From Arsenophonus sp052401645 (GTDB lineage: Bacteria > Pseudomonadota > Gammaproteobacteria > Enterobacterales > Enterobacteriaceae), in contig CP198939.1 of NCBI GenBank assembly GCA_052401645.1, forward strand, positions 744,001 to 808,000: 64,000 nucleotides of DNA, written 5' to 3'. A program made the position numbers and the translations under genes. Numbering within the stretch: the first letter of the stretch is position 1; every line of letters starts with the position of its first letter. Below are positions 24,701-37,394 of this stretch, piece by piece. The notes below the pieces were generated by a model. That model had not been told where the DNA came from and did not search any database. It saw only the letters and a list, made by a program, of their open reading frames with translations.

Positions 24701-24735
24701 ATATAAATTTCTCTATAGTATAGAGAAATTTATAT
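24701..24735. repeat. Perfect 15-bp hairpin, 5-base loop
   Basis: Arms 24701-24715 and 24721-24735 with the core AATTTCTCTA/TAGAGAAATT, loop TAGTA. It is followed by a loosely T-rich stretch. No intact gene lies upstream within 2.5 kb. Confidence 0.55.
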
Positions 24736-27522
24736 ATTTTAATATTTTAATACTTTTCTTTTAATTAATTCTTTCTGTAAGTAAAATAATATATTATATA
24801 ATTTTACTTATTATTAATTATCTTAATAAGCATTTATTTTTTAAAAATCCTATATTTATTATCATCTTCTCTATTTTAATTAATTTAAAATAACTTAATG
24901 CTATTTTTATTTATAATATGATTAGTTAACTTATCATATTATATTTTATTTAAAACATTAATTGTTAATATCTATTTTAGTAAAAAACTATTTTTATTAT
25001 TTATTTTTAATTTAATTAGTTTTTAATAGTAGCTGTTTATTTCTCTATAGATTTATTTATTTATTCTATGATATTAAAATATTAGATTTCAATTATATGA
25101 ATAATTGTTATTAGTAATTTACTAATCTAAAGTATTCTTTATAATTACAAATTAATGTAAATTATATTTTTGCATGATAAATTATATATATTATAATCAT
25201 TAATTTTTTTACTTTTTAATTTAATAATATAGAGTATTTATTAAATATAATTTAAATAAAGAAATTATATTTAAAATATATAATATTTAATAAATATATT
25301 TTGATAAATAAGCTATTTTATATCTTTTAATATCTTTAGTTAAAAATCATCATATATATTATAAATATTTAATTTCTATACTCATAAATAATATGACCTG
25401 TCACAATTATTACTATTTTAAAAATTAACAAGATTAGTAATTTTATCATTGTATAAATTAATACACTGTTTTATAATTAATAAAAAGAAATTTATCCATG
25501 TTAACTTATTTTTTTTCTAAAACGTTATTTTACTACGATAAAAAATAAAATTAATTTTTGATTAAATAAGAATAATTAAAATATATGAATATATCTATTT
25601 TTAATCAAAACATTATCTAAAAAAATTAATTGTATACTTATCAAGTATAAGATATAATCTCATATCTATAATAAAAATTAAATATCATATTAAATCGTAA
25701 AATATTTAAATATATACTTTGCTATAATCCACATCCATATATTAAAATATATTAATAATTGTTTTTATTTTATATTAAGTTATACACATTAATTTTAATC
25801 TGAATTATTTGGTTGCTTAATCTTATAGTATATATTTTATAAATATTATGATTATATAATCCGATTATAAATTAAGAAAATTACTAAATTGATTGTACGA
25901 ATTTAACCATTGTATTCAATTCATGATAGAGTTTAAATAAAATATTTAGTGTAGAATTCATATTAATGAGTATTTTTTTGTAAAATTCTATTTCAAGTAA
26001 GTAGAATTTATTTTACGAAAAAATTCGTAATTATTTTACGATATTTATTTTTGATAATAAAAGTTTATTTAAGTATAAGTATAATAACTAATTAATATTA
26101 GTAATCTATATTATTTTCATTTTAATAAATTTAAGAATTTTAAAAATTTATTATAAATTTTATAATAAGAATGAGTAAAAAACTATAGCAATTAATCTAA
26201 TATTTATTAAATATATCAGCAAATATCACTATTATATGATATTTAATGTTAAACTTATAAATTTAAATTTTTATATTATAAATATAAGTTAGATATTTAA
26301 TAAAAATTTTGAAGAAAACTACATATTTGAATTTATTATTAAAAATATTTTAATGTTGATAAATTCTTTAGAATTTTAAAAAATGATACTAAGAAAAATA
26401 GAATACACTTTGAAAGATTGAACTAAATCCTACTACGTGTTTTTAAGATAATTTATTTATGAATTATTAGAAATTCATATGAATCTTTTTTATCAATTTT
26501 ATTTGATATGGTTTTATTATAAAGAATAATGCTATTAAATTATAAAAGAAGATAGATAAGTAATAAAAGATATAAAAATATATACTTAAATCAAATAAAA
26601 TAATAATTTTAATTTAAGTAATATTTTAAAATAAATATTACTTAATAAATTCATTATATGAATAATTAGTATAATTCTATATAATATATATTAAGAAAAT
26701 AGGAATTTTTTAAAATTACACTTTTAAATAAATTTATTATACTGTATTAAATAATCATTGTCATGTAATAAGTAAGTAATACTAATAATGATATCAGCAA
26801 ATTATTAATAAATAGAGTTAAATATTTATAGAATATTTTAAAATAATATAAATAAGATTTTATATTATTAAGTAAATTAATAAAATTAATTCTAAAATAT
26901 CAAACTAAAAAATTGATTTATTTATTTTTTTCAATGAAATTGTTTTTTAAAACAATTTTGGCAATTTTTATAAAAATATTTGATGAAAAAGAAAATGAAT
27001 AAAATAAATAAAACTTGTTTATTAATAATCAAATTTTACTAACTGTTTATATTTTTAATATATAAACTAAAAAAAGATAAATAATAAATTTATTTATTAA
27101 TGAATAATATTTTTTAGTTTAAGCATTAAAAAATATCTTAGAAACACTAATATTTATTACAGTATAAATATAAAAGTAGATTTATTGATTTTAAATATTA
27201 TAATATTTATATGAAATATTTAGCATTTTATTCTATGTTATATTGCTTAATAATATTTAATAACATATTGATCTTAATAAATATTATAGACATATATTTA
27301 TATAAATGATATTTATATAAATTGTTATGAAATTATAATTAATTAATAGTAAATTTATATTCTATTATTTTTACTAAATTATCATGGATATTATTAACAA
27401 TTAATTAATGGAAGTTTAACTCATAGATTTATATAAATTACTGATAGATTTCTAATTTTTGTTATATAGTATTTAAAAAATAGATTAAATAATATTAATT
27501 ATAAACCAATTTTTATAAAAAA

Positions 27523-27553
27523 ATCACTTTTTACTAAGGTAGTAAAAAGTGAT
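27523..27553. repeat. Perfect 13-bp hairpin, 5-base loop
   Basis: ATCACTTTTTACT, loop AAGGT, AGTAAAAAGTGAT. The loop side contains TTTTACTAAGGTAG, a 14-base word that recurs at about 31,702-31,715. The hairpin at 27772 lies 220 bp downstream. Confidence 0.55.
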
Positions 27554-27771
27554 AGGATTACAATATATTTTATATAATGATGAAAGAGAATTCTTATGTA
27601 ATATTAATTTAATAGTTATAGAAACACACTATGATCTTTTAATCTGTATATTAAAAAATTTTAACTTTAAAAAATATTTATATATTTTAATAAAAGTTAT
27701 TTTTAAATTTTATTTTAAAATATAAATTCAAAAATTATACATAAATAACAAATTATTAAAATATATAATTT

Positions 27772-27826
27772 ATTTATATTCTTATAATAATATCTTTATA
27801 AAAGATAATATTATAAGAATATAAAT
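27772..27826. repeat. 26-bp hairpin with one mismatch, 3-base loop
   Basis: Arms 27772-27797 and 27801-27826 pair at 25 of 26 positions around ATA. The arms hold ATTCTTATAATAAT and its near complement. Such length is not expected by chance even at this base composition. Confidence 0.7.
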
Positions 27827-30793
27827 TGTAGATTTACTTAATAACTTCTTAATAAATGAAAATATAAAAAATACTTTAAAGATTGAGTTATTAGAAAAAT
27901 GAAATTTTTTATTATATTTTTATATAAAAAATATTTTAATATTTACTAAATGTTATTGATAATATTTTTTAAAAAAATACTTAAATAAAAAAGGTTTATT
28001 TAAAATGAAATACTAATATTAAAATTGAGATAACTAGGATACAATTTATTTTCCCATTATTAACTATTATTAAATATAAATAAATAAGTTTATTTTATAT
28101 AGAGAAAAATTTGATCTTTTAAAAGTAATTTAATAATAAGCATTAATAATATATATTAATTAAAGAATTAATTGATCAAAATTATTATCTCTATTATTAA
28201 TATTTAAATATAATAAAATTATTCAGTGATTGAAAAAACGTAGTTTATAGACTAATATAAAATATTTTTAAATAATTAAAAAATCCTATAACAAACACTA
28301 AATATTAGTTAAAACTTTGTTTTATAGATCAAATATTTGATCTATTAGTATATAATCTACTTTAATAAAATAGTATTTTGATACCATTTTTCTTTAGTAT
28401 TTAACTAAATATCTATTTTAATTTTTATAATATTATTTATGGAACTAATAGAATAAAATTCTAACGTTCTATATGTCAATATTTTAAAAAAGAAAAATAG
28501 AATGAAATTTAGTGAAGATAATAAGATAATTAGAAATAAGAAAATATATTATGCCATTGATTATTAATCATAATAAATTAAGATTACTAATTACTATGAA
28601 AATTGATTAAGAATATTTTTAAGTTAATTAAAATCATTTTTTATGATAAACATCTATATAAATTAAACATTATAAAATTTATAATTTATATATTTTAACA
28701 TAGTAATAATCTATACTATATATTATTTATATAGTAAAAACCTATTATAATATTAATTAAGATTCAATTAAATCAATATTCAAAAAATAATTTAAGATTT
28801 ATAAGAAATTATATTTATATCTAAATAAAGTTACGCGTAAACAGATTATCATTAAATTCATATAACTTATATTGATCATTTATAATTATAAATCATAATA
28901 TGATATAAAATACATATATTCTAAATAATGGTATTAAATTACCATATAACTTATCAAATATTTAATTAAATATATAATTGTAATTTCTTATTGATTTTTT
29001 AATTTTAAAATATATAACTTCTAAGCTAATTGATTAATTTTAAGTATCAAAAAAAATAAAGAAATAGAATATTTTCTGAAAAAAATAGAACTAAATATGC
29101 TATTTTATTTTTTTTTAAAAAAATTTTTTAAAATTAAATCTATTTAGTAATAGAAGAAAGTGGTTTATAACTTATAAAATAAAATTTATATATTTATGAT
29201 TTAATTATTTTTAATTAAACATTAATTATATTTTCATAGAATCAAAAATTATGTTTTAAAAAGATAATATTTATGGATTTACTATTATTAATTATAAAAT
29301 AATTTATTAATTGATGTAAAATTGAAAGATTGCTAATATCTCAATTTCAAAAATATTAATAATAAAATAATACTATATTTACAATGTTATTTATGGTAAA
29401 AAAATTGAATACTTAAAATAGATATATGAATATTTTTAATTTAAAAATATTAAAGATATAAAATTCTTTAATTTTCTAAAGACATTTTATATACATCATT
29501 GATATTAAATATAGTTTATTTATAAATATACAAAAATAAATTAGCATAAAGATAATTTCTTCATATCTATTAAAGTTAATAAAAACTTTAGAATATCAAA
29601 TTAAATGGTAAAAATAAATTATGTAGAATATGATTTATTATAAAATATAATTTTCATTAATTATAAGTATAAAATAAATATTTCTGTTAATAAATCGCTA
29701 GTAATATTTACTTACATAATTGAAATATAATATTTTTATTTTATTAATAAAATAAATAAAATAAATTAGCAAATAAACCACTGCTATTAAGGATAATTAA
29801 ATTAAAATCAATAATAAAAAAAATAAAAACAATTGAGATGAATAATTTTAAGTATTATATAAAATATAATTAATTAGTTTTCTTGATTATTTATTAAAAA
29901 TCGAATATATAAATTATTTTTTTAAACTTATGAAAATAGTAAACATAACATGTTGAATTTCAGCTTTTAAAAAAAATAATTCATATTAAATTAAGAATTA
30001 ATAATAAATAACAAAACATAATATTTTATGTTTATAAACATATAGAAAAATTATCTAAAGAGATTAATTTTGTTAAATTATATAGTTTTTCTATAGATAA
30101 GTCGATTGATATGTATTAATATATAAAATATATTAAAAAATATCTATTATTTTAGTAAGTTTATTAATTTTTAGATAATTTTTACTTAATTATCAAATAA
30201 GATATTCAAGTTTTTAACACAATTTTGGAAAAAAAATATACATATTTATATTTATTCTTTAATTATAATTTATAATAAATTTTATATAGTTATTATAAAA
30301 CATCAAATATTTTATAGTTTAAATTGATTTATAATATATTATTTAAAATAATAATATCAAAATGATTATGTTAATTATATTAAAATAAATATTTATATTT
30401 TACTATTAATTTCAAAAAATATAATATATTCATATTGAAGAAGAAAATTTATTAATTAATAAATAAATTAAGTAATTCAATGCTATAATGATATATATAC
30501 GATAAGTAATATCTTTTAAGATCATATTATATCAACTATCTAATTAGATAGCAGGTTTTTATTTTATTTAAATTTAAGCAATCTGTTGTTAAATATTTTA
30601 TATTTATATATGATATTTTATTTTTTTTTAAAAAGATAAAAAAAGATAATATTAATAAAATAATATTTTAATAAAAATATTATAATTGAAATATTATTCA
30701 GTTTAGTATCATAAATCTATAATATTTTAATTTATTTATATTTTTAAAAAAAGAATATAAGTTAATCAAAATATATTTTCTAATAATATGTGG

Positions 30794-31035
30794 TTTAAAT
30801 TAATGGAAATATATTAAGAATATAGGATATCCTATATTCTTAATAAGAATAAAAAGATTAATTTTAAAATAAAAATTAGAGTTATAATTATAAAATTTAT
30901 TTAGATTTTAAAGTTTTAAATTAATGGAAATATATTAAGAATATAGGATATCCTATATTCTTAATAAGAATAAAAAGATTAATTTTAAAATAAAAATTAG
31001 AGTTATAATTATAAAATTTATTTAGATTTTAAAGT
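30794..31035. repeat. Perfect 121-bp tandem duplication carrying a 34-bp palindrome
   Basis: Bases 30794-30914 are repeated exactly at 30915-31035, with no difference seen over 121 bp. Each copy holds a perfect 34-bp palindrome centred on TAGGATATCCTA (30812-30845 and 30933-30966). Exact identity in a region otherwise free to mutate means that the duplication is recent, is kept equal by recombination, or is an assembly artefact. No coding frame runs through it. Confidence 0.9.
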
Positions 31036-31145
31036 TATTTTTTGATTTAAAATTTTTTTAAATAATCAAGATTATATCAGAATAATTATGATAAATAAAA
31101 ATGCTAATTAAGAGATGGTAAAATAATTATCCTATAAGTAAATAG

Positions 31146-31208
31146 AAACCAAAATTATCAGTAATTTTTATTACTAATCCAAAAGAAGTTCATGAGGATA
31201 ATAAATGA
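31146..31208 (+). pseudogene. Possible coding relic, unidentified
   Basis: A 20-codon open stretch reading KPKLSVIFITNP then KEVHEDNK before TGA, in the A-rich part of the gap. The hydrophobic run after charged residues looks protein-like, but it is too short to assign. It lies 110 bp past the tandem duplication. It may be chance. Confidence 0.15.
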
Positions 31209-31502
31209 ATATCAGTATTAAAAAATAAAATAGATTATTAGTAAAAATTAATTTCATATTTCTTTGATTAATAAAATAAAAAGATAATAGAATAGATAAA
31301 ATAGTGAATTAACAACAATTATGATCGATGCAATAAAATGCAATAAATAAAACAGGATATTATTAGAAATTTTTAAATTTAAAATAAAACAAAGTATAAT
31401 AATACAAAATATGTTGGTATTAATAACTTTTATTTATTATATTTTATTATATGTTTTAAAATAAAAATAAAGGCTAAAACAACAACTTATAGTAATAAAA
31501 TA

Positions 31503-31550
31503 AAAGAAGAAGTATTATTTAAGAATATAGAAGTTTTTTACTTCTTCTTT
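31503..31550 (+). repeat. 12-bp stem, AAAGAAGAAGTA/TACTTCTTCTTT
   Basis: Perfect arms at 31503-31514 and 31539-31550 around a 24-base loop, with four G-C pairs. It lies in the A-rich stretch that may be a decayed gene. Its function is unknown. Confidence 0.4.
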
Positions 31551-31899
31551 ATAAAAAAGAAATAAAAATAAAAAATAACAAATATTTTTTTAATAAAACT
31601 TTAATAGTTTATTTTTTATTAAAAAAGAAGTAAAATTTTATAGAGTTAAATTAAAGTTAAATATAACAAAAACTAGTCATTAATAAACAAAAAATTATTA
31701 CTTTTACTAAGGTAGGATTTTAAATAAAAAATCAATATTAGATTTAAAAAAAATTGTATATGTAACTTTTTACAAAATACACTAATAAGATTGTATAGAA
31801 GTATTAACTAAAGATTATAAAATAGATTTTTTGATTAATTAATCATCATAAGTTATATAGATAGATAATACCTGCATCAATAAAAATTATATGATTATC

Positions 31900-31966
31900 A
31901 ATACCAATACTATATAAAATATATATTAAATCGAATCTAATATATATTTTATATAGTATTGGTATT
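31900..31966. repeat. Perfect 29-bp hairpin, 9-base loop
   Basis: Arms 31900-31928 and 31938-31966 are exactly complementary around AATCGAATC. The ends read AATACCAATACT and AGTATTGGTATT, so there are G-C pairs and no simple repeat. It lies 1.2 kb before yjcE. This is far beyond chance for AT-rich DNA of this length. Confidence 0.85.
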
Positions 31967-33141
31967 TAAATTACGATGATTAGATAAGTATTAAACAAAT
32001 GAATGATGATAGATAGGAAATAAAAAAGAAAAATAAATTTAAAATAGAAAAAATAATATACTACTTTATATTAAATATAAGTATAAAATATAGATAATTA
32101 AAAGGAAAAAAAATGATAGAAATATTTTTTGAAGAATTATAGAGAGTATTTATATGAACTATTTATTATATTGTTTGATATTAATAAAATAACTATTTAT
32201 ATATATTTAGTGATATAAAAAATTATAGTTTACACATCAATTGTATGAAAATAAGAATATTTTAGATAAATTAACAAAAGAAACAAAAAAATTAATAGAT
32301 TTTGTATTCATTTTATATAAACTCTTGTTATTTATTATTAATATAAAATTAAATTAGTTAATTAATATAAATATAGTTATACTTAAATCTAAATAATTAA
32401 TTATATATAATATATATTGATATTTTATATATAATATAAATAATATTAATGTTTCTCTTATATTAATATAATTCTTAATTTTATTTAAATTTTTAATATA
32501 AAAATCTATATATTAAATTTTAACTATTTTATATAGTAAAGTATTTTTTATTTCTTTTATATTTACAAAATATTTTTATAAATATCTATTCTTATAAATT
32601 AAAACTATTATCTATTATTATTAATATAATTTATTTTTTAATCACTCATATATTTTAATACAGGAAAATTAATTCTTATTTTAAAACAAATTATAAATAT
32701 ATATATGTTATACAAACTTTTTTGAATTGCAAACTTAAATTAAATATTTTAAAAATACAAAAAAATAGATTCTAAAATATAATTTATTGTAGTATTATTT
32801 TAAGTTTCATTAAATTTTTTAATCATACCATATTATTTTTATTATATAAAACATCTTCAAATGAAGTAATTTTAATCTATTCTCATTTTAAATATCTAAA
32901 ACAATATTATTGATATCAATTTAAGAGTTAAATATAACATAAAATTAATCAATATCAATTAATTTTAAATATAAAAATATTACAATTGATATTTTTTTGT
33001 TAAAAATAGAATATGGTGGAATATAGAAGATTTTTATTTTTTTAGTCTATTTTATAGCTCTAGTTTTATTTTTTATAAATATTTATTTAATGTAAAAATA
33101 CTTTACCAACTTTATAAACAAGATTTGTCAGTAAGGATAAT

Positions 33142-34794
33142 ATGGAAATATTTTTTACCATTCTCTTTTTAATTTTAGTGGTTTCAGTATCAGGAGTTAT
33201 TATAAAAGTCATTCCGTTTTGTATACCACTTCCTATTATGCAAATCGCGATAGGAGCATTATTAGCGTGGCCACATTTTGGTTTACATGTTAATTTTGAT
33301 CCAGAACTTTTTTTGGTTCTTTTGATCCCTCCGTTATTATTTGTTGATGGTTGGAAAACCTCAATGCGTGATTTTTTTCAAAATGGACGTGAAATTTTTA
33401 TTTTAGTTTTAGGTTTAGTTTTAGTAACGATAGTAGGAATAGGTTATGTTATCTATTGGTTATTACCAGGTATTCCGCTTATTGCAACTTTTGCTTTAGC
33501 AGCAGTTCTTTCTCCTACTGACGCAGTTGCATTATCTTCTATTGTTGGTAAAGGTCGAATATCTAAACGAATGATGAGTGTGTTAGTAGGTGAAGCGTTA
33601 ATGAATGATGCTTCTGGTTTAGTGGCACTAAAATTTGCTGTCGCTATTGCTATGGGAACTATGACTTTTACTGTGCCTGGTATAACTATTGATTTTTTTA
33701 AAATTTCTATAGGTGGTTTATTAAGTGGTATTACAGTGACTTGGATTTATAGTAAATCACTTCGTATTATGACTCAAATGAGTAGTGACGATTCTGCAAC
33801 TCAAATGATTTTAATGTTATTACTACCTTTTGCTGCATATCTTATTGCTGAACATATTGGTTTTTCTGGTATTTTATCATCTGTCGCTTCTGGAATGACA
33901 ATTACTAAAGCTGGTGTCATTCGTAATGCGCCATTAGATATGCGTTTAAGATCAGATAATGTTTGGTCTATGTTGGAATTTATTTTTAATGGTTTAGTTT
34001 TTGTCATGCTTGGCTTGCAGTTGCCTGGTATATGGGAAAATTCTGTTATTCAAGCTGAACTTGATCCAAGCGTTGAAACTTGGATATTATTTGTTGCTGT
34101 TTTTATTATTTATACTGCTTTATTATTACTAAGATTTAGTTGGTTATGGTTGATGAAGCGATTTAGTAGGTTGTTATTAAAAAAACAGCCATTACAATTT
34201 GCTTATTATAGTTATCGTGAATTATGGTTAGCTTCATTCGCAGGAGTTCGAGGTGCGATTACTTTAGCAGGTGTTCTTTCTATACCATTATTTCTTACTG
34301 ATGGCACACCTTTCCCTTCTCGTTATCAATTAGTTTTTATTGCAGCAGGTGTGATTATGCTATCAATTTTTATTGGTGTTCTTGCTTTACCACTTTTATT
34401 ATATAACTTTAAAGTTGGTGATAAATTGGAAGATATTAATGAAATGAGAGCAGCAAAAGCAGCCATGGCGGAAGTAGCTATTATAAGCATAAATAAAATG
34501 GAAGAACGCATTTCTAATAATAGCAAAGAATCTTTGGATCGAGAAGTTATTAATGAAGTTGCTTCCCGTGTTACTGGTTACCTTCGACGTAGAAGAACTG
34601 TTGTTCAAGATGAGATAGAACATAATTTATTAATAGAAGATTTAGAACGTCGTTTCCGCTTAACAGCGTTACGTGCAGAACGAGCAGAATTATATCATTT
34701 ACGTGCAACAAAAAAAATAAGTAATGAAACTATGCGAACTTTATTATTAGATCTTGATCTAATGGAAACATTATTAATTGATAAAAAACATTAA
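33142..34794 (+). CDS. yjcE: Inner-membrane Na+/H+ antiporter YjcE (CPA1 family)
   Basis: Predicted cation/proton antiporter of the CPA1 (NhaP/NHE-like) family. 550 residues against 549 in E. coli YjcE, aligning along the whole length. About 12 hydrophobic segments fill residues 1-420. Family stretches include FDPELFLVLLIPPLLFVDGW, LAAVLSPTDAVALS at about 118-131, and EALMNDASGLVALKFA at about 149-164 with the antiport Asn-Asp. AGVRGAITLAGVLSIP at about 370 is intact. A charged cytoplasmic tail (about 430-550) ends in two helical stretches such as RRFRLTALRAERAELYHLRA. TAAGGATAAT gives a good ribosome binding site. It stands alone between large gaps. Its retention suggests sodium or pH homeostasis matters; the exact ion is not known. 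Confidence 0.95.
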   Translation: MEIFFTILFLILVVSVSGVIIKVIPFCIPLPIMQIAIGALLAWPHFGLHVNFDPELFLVLLIPPLLFVDGWKTSMRDFFQNGREIFILVLGLVLVTIVGIGYVIYWLLPGIPLIATFALAAVLSPTDAVALSSIVGKGRISKRMMSVLVGEALMNDASGLVALKFAVAIAMGTMTFTVPGITIDFFKISIGGLLSGITVTWIYSKSLRIMTQMSSDDSATQMILMLLLPFAAYLIAEHIGFSGILSSVASGMTITKAGVIRNAPLDMRLRSDNVWSMLEFIFNGLVFVMLGLQLPGIWENSVIQAELDPSVETWILFVAVFIIYTALLLLRFSWLWLMKRFSRLLLKKQPLQFAYYSYRELWLASFAGVRGAITLAGVLSIPLFLTDGTPFPSRYQLVFIAAGVIMLSIFIGVLALPLLLYNFKVGDKLEDINEMRAAKAAMAEVAIISINKMEERISNNSKESLDREVINEVASRVTGYLRRRRTVVQDEIEHNLLIEDLERRFRLTALRAERAELYHLRATKKISNETMRTLLLDLDLMETLLIDKKH

Positions 34795-37394
34795 CTTGCT
34801 AAAATATTAGTTATTATAATAATGTTTACAGATATTAACATTAGTTAAACTAATGAATATCTTATTTTAAGTTTTATTAAGATTTATATTAAAAAATAAT
34901 GTAATAGTAATTTAATAATTAATCCTTTTTAGTTCTATATAAATCGTATATAATTCATAATTAGTTAACTTTGTTAAATTTTATAATTTAAGTAAATCAA
35001 TAATCTTAAATATAAAATGATAAGAATATTATAAAAATAATTTATTTTAAGATTATCTTTCTATATCGATTATTTTATGAATAATATTATTATTCTATAT
35101 AGAATAATAATATTCGTTTTTTTTGAAAAATTATAAATAATCTGTTAATTTATTATATCAACTTTTTATTATCTGTTAATTTATTATCTATATATAATAA
35201 TATAGAATAGTTATCTAAATTTCATTTAGATAGTAGTTAGTATTATTATCCTTTTTAAAATTTAATTAAATTATATATATTAATTGATTTTTTCACTAAT
35301 ATAAAATTATATTTTAGAAAAAATATTTATATAATTTATTAAATACTTATAATTATATTCTGACTAAATTTATTTTTAGATAAATTAATTCAACTAAATT
35401 ATTATTGTTTAAATTTTTAATTATAAAAAAATATAAGTTTTTATTCTCTATGAGATATATACTCTTTCAATTTAAATCATAAAATTTTACTTGATTATTT
35501 TAACAATCATATTATCTAATTAGTATGTATTAATTTATTTATAATATAATTTTTTATAAAATCATATTTTAAAAAATAACTAATATAGTTAAGATAACAA
35601 ATTTATTATTAATAAGTATATTATTACTTAAGTTAAAAAAAATAAAATATAGTATAATTTAATCTCTTGTATTTTTTTATTTTTATCTGATTAAATATAA
35701 TATATAAAGTATAATAATTTTTATTTCTTCTAATAAATTTTAATTATAAGAAAATTATTAAATCAATTCTTGATTTAACATATTTTACTTTAATGCGCAA
35801 ACTTATATTATACTATACTTAAACTTAATATTAAATTTATTATAATCTTGCGTTGATATGAGTTTCTATTACTTATATTTATTTTTTGTTATAATTAAAT
35901 AATTAAAATAATCAAAATACGTATTATGCATTGTATTTAATATAATTTTATTGTAGTAGTTAAAAATATAAATTTGGATAAAAATATATTTATATATTGT
36001 ATATATAGTATATTATATGTTCTGACTAATTATATAATATTAGTTTATATTTTCAATATTTAGAATATATTAACTGCAGTTTATTTAATTATATATTTTT
36101 AAATATACTTTATTAGTTATTAAAATAATAAAGATTATAATAATAATGTTAATAATATTATATAGAATTCATCTTTTTGGAAGAATTTTATATTTTAATC
36201 TAGATTATTCGTATAAGGATTATAAAATCTATTTTTTATTTTTTGTTTTTAATTTGATTAAATAATATGAAAAGATAATTAATTATTAATTATAAGAAAT
36301 ATATATGTTATTTATTTTTTATCTATATCTTTATATACAGAGAGATATTAATGGATATATAAACACTAATATAATTCTTATTTTCATATAATAAGAATAT
36401 AATATTAAATATATTTAATATAAAATAAGAACAAATTTTTTCAGAAATCATTCTTGATTTAGTTTACTAGTTATTAAATTAACAAATATCAAGTAATTCT
36501 TTTATTTTTTTAGTAAAATTAAAATAATTAATTTTATATTTTTAATTAAATAATTAAAAAAATTTATATTTTATTTATTTATTTTAAATAAAATAGATTT
36601 CTAAGTATATAAAAATTTATTTAATAAATTTTTTATAAATAAAAATGGTTTTCTTGTATCATTTTTAATTAAAATTTTTAAATTAACAAATGAATACAAT
36701 ATTATTTATTATAATATATAATTTAAATTCTTTAAATAAAACTATAATAATAAATTAAAACTATTAATTTTAATAATTATGAAAACTTCATAAATATAAG
36801 TAATAAAATAATATTATTTAATATTATTAATCTTTAATATTAAATTTATTCTTAACAATTAAATATTATCTATATTTATTATATTATCTTAGCTTTCTAT
36901 GTATCATTATTTTTTTATTTTTTTAATACCATTAATATTAGTAATTTTTTTAACTCGAATAAATTTATGAAATTAACTTTTTTTTTTACTAAAATAGTAT
37001 ACATATTTTGGTATTTATGTTTTATGATTATATATAATATGATGTCTAATTATATTATTTTATTATAAAATAAATGTAGATATTTATTAATTTTCATTGT
37101 TATATAGTATTTTCAATTAAAATTTGTCTATAATTATATATAAATAGAGATTAAATATAGTTGATAAATTATTTTTTTAATTATTTTTTAATGTGAAATT
37201 ATTTTATTAATAGTAATTTATTTATATAATTAAATATTATTATTCATTTATATAAAATCTATTTTTGATGACATTCTTAGTATTTAGTAACTTATCTTAA
37301 GAATTATTTTAATTTATCTTTATTTGTTAAATATATATATTATGGTTTTAGTAAGGAACTTTATATAATAAAAATTATTTTTGAGGAATATAAA
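34795..37394. other. Gene-free spacer between yjcE and rmuC
   Basis: No gene. It holds the probable yjcE terminator (35083-35114) and a 17-base direct repeat, ATCTGTTAATTTATTAT, at 35140-35156 and 35171-35187. yjcE and rmuC are far apart on the E. coli chromosome, so a rearrangement joint lies somewhere here (inference). In E. coli udp precedes rmuC; no trace of it is visible. Confidence 0.6.
35083..35114 (+). terminator. Probable terminator downstream of yjcE
   Basis: A perfect 32-bp palindrome (as a hairpin, a 14-bp stem with loop TATA) is followed at once by CG and eight Ts. It lies 290 bp past the yjcE stop. The T-run gives it the form of a Rho-independent terminator; the stem has only one G-C pair, so strength is doubtful. 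Confidence 0.45.

Larger units (their letters stand above)
22018..33141. other. Eleven-kilobase gene-free region rich in long hairpins
   Basis: No intact gene. In E. coli about 5 kb lies between ssb and yjcE (yjcB, pdeC, soxS, soxR, ghxP); here the interval is roughly twice that, so it has grown or gained DNA that later decayed. It contains most of the long inverted repeats of the window (24020, 24701, 27523, 27772, 30812, 31900) and the 121-bp tandem duplication. From about 31,040 to 32,150 the plus strand is visibly richer in A than T, which may mark a decayed plus-strand gene. Confidence 0.65.

Noticed and set aside
30794..31035. The tandem repeat as a CRISPR array or insertion sequence
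   Set aside because: Only two units in direct contact without spacers, no cas gene, no transposase and no terminal inverted repeats.
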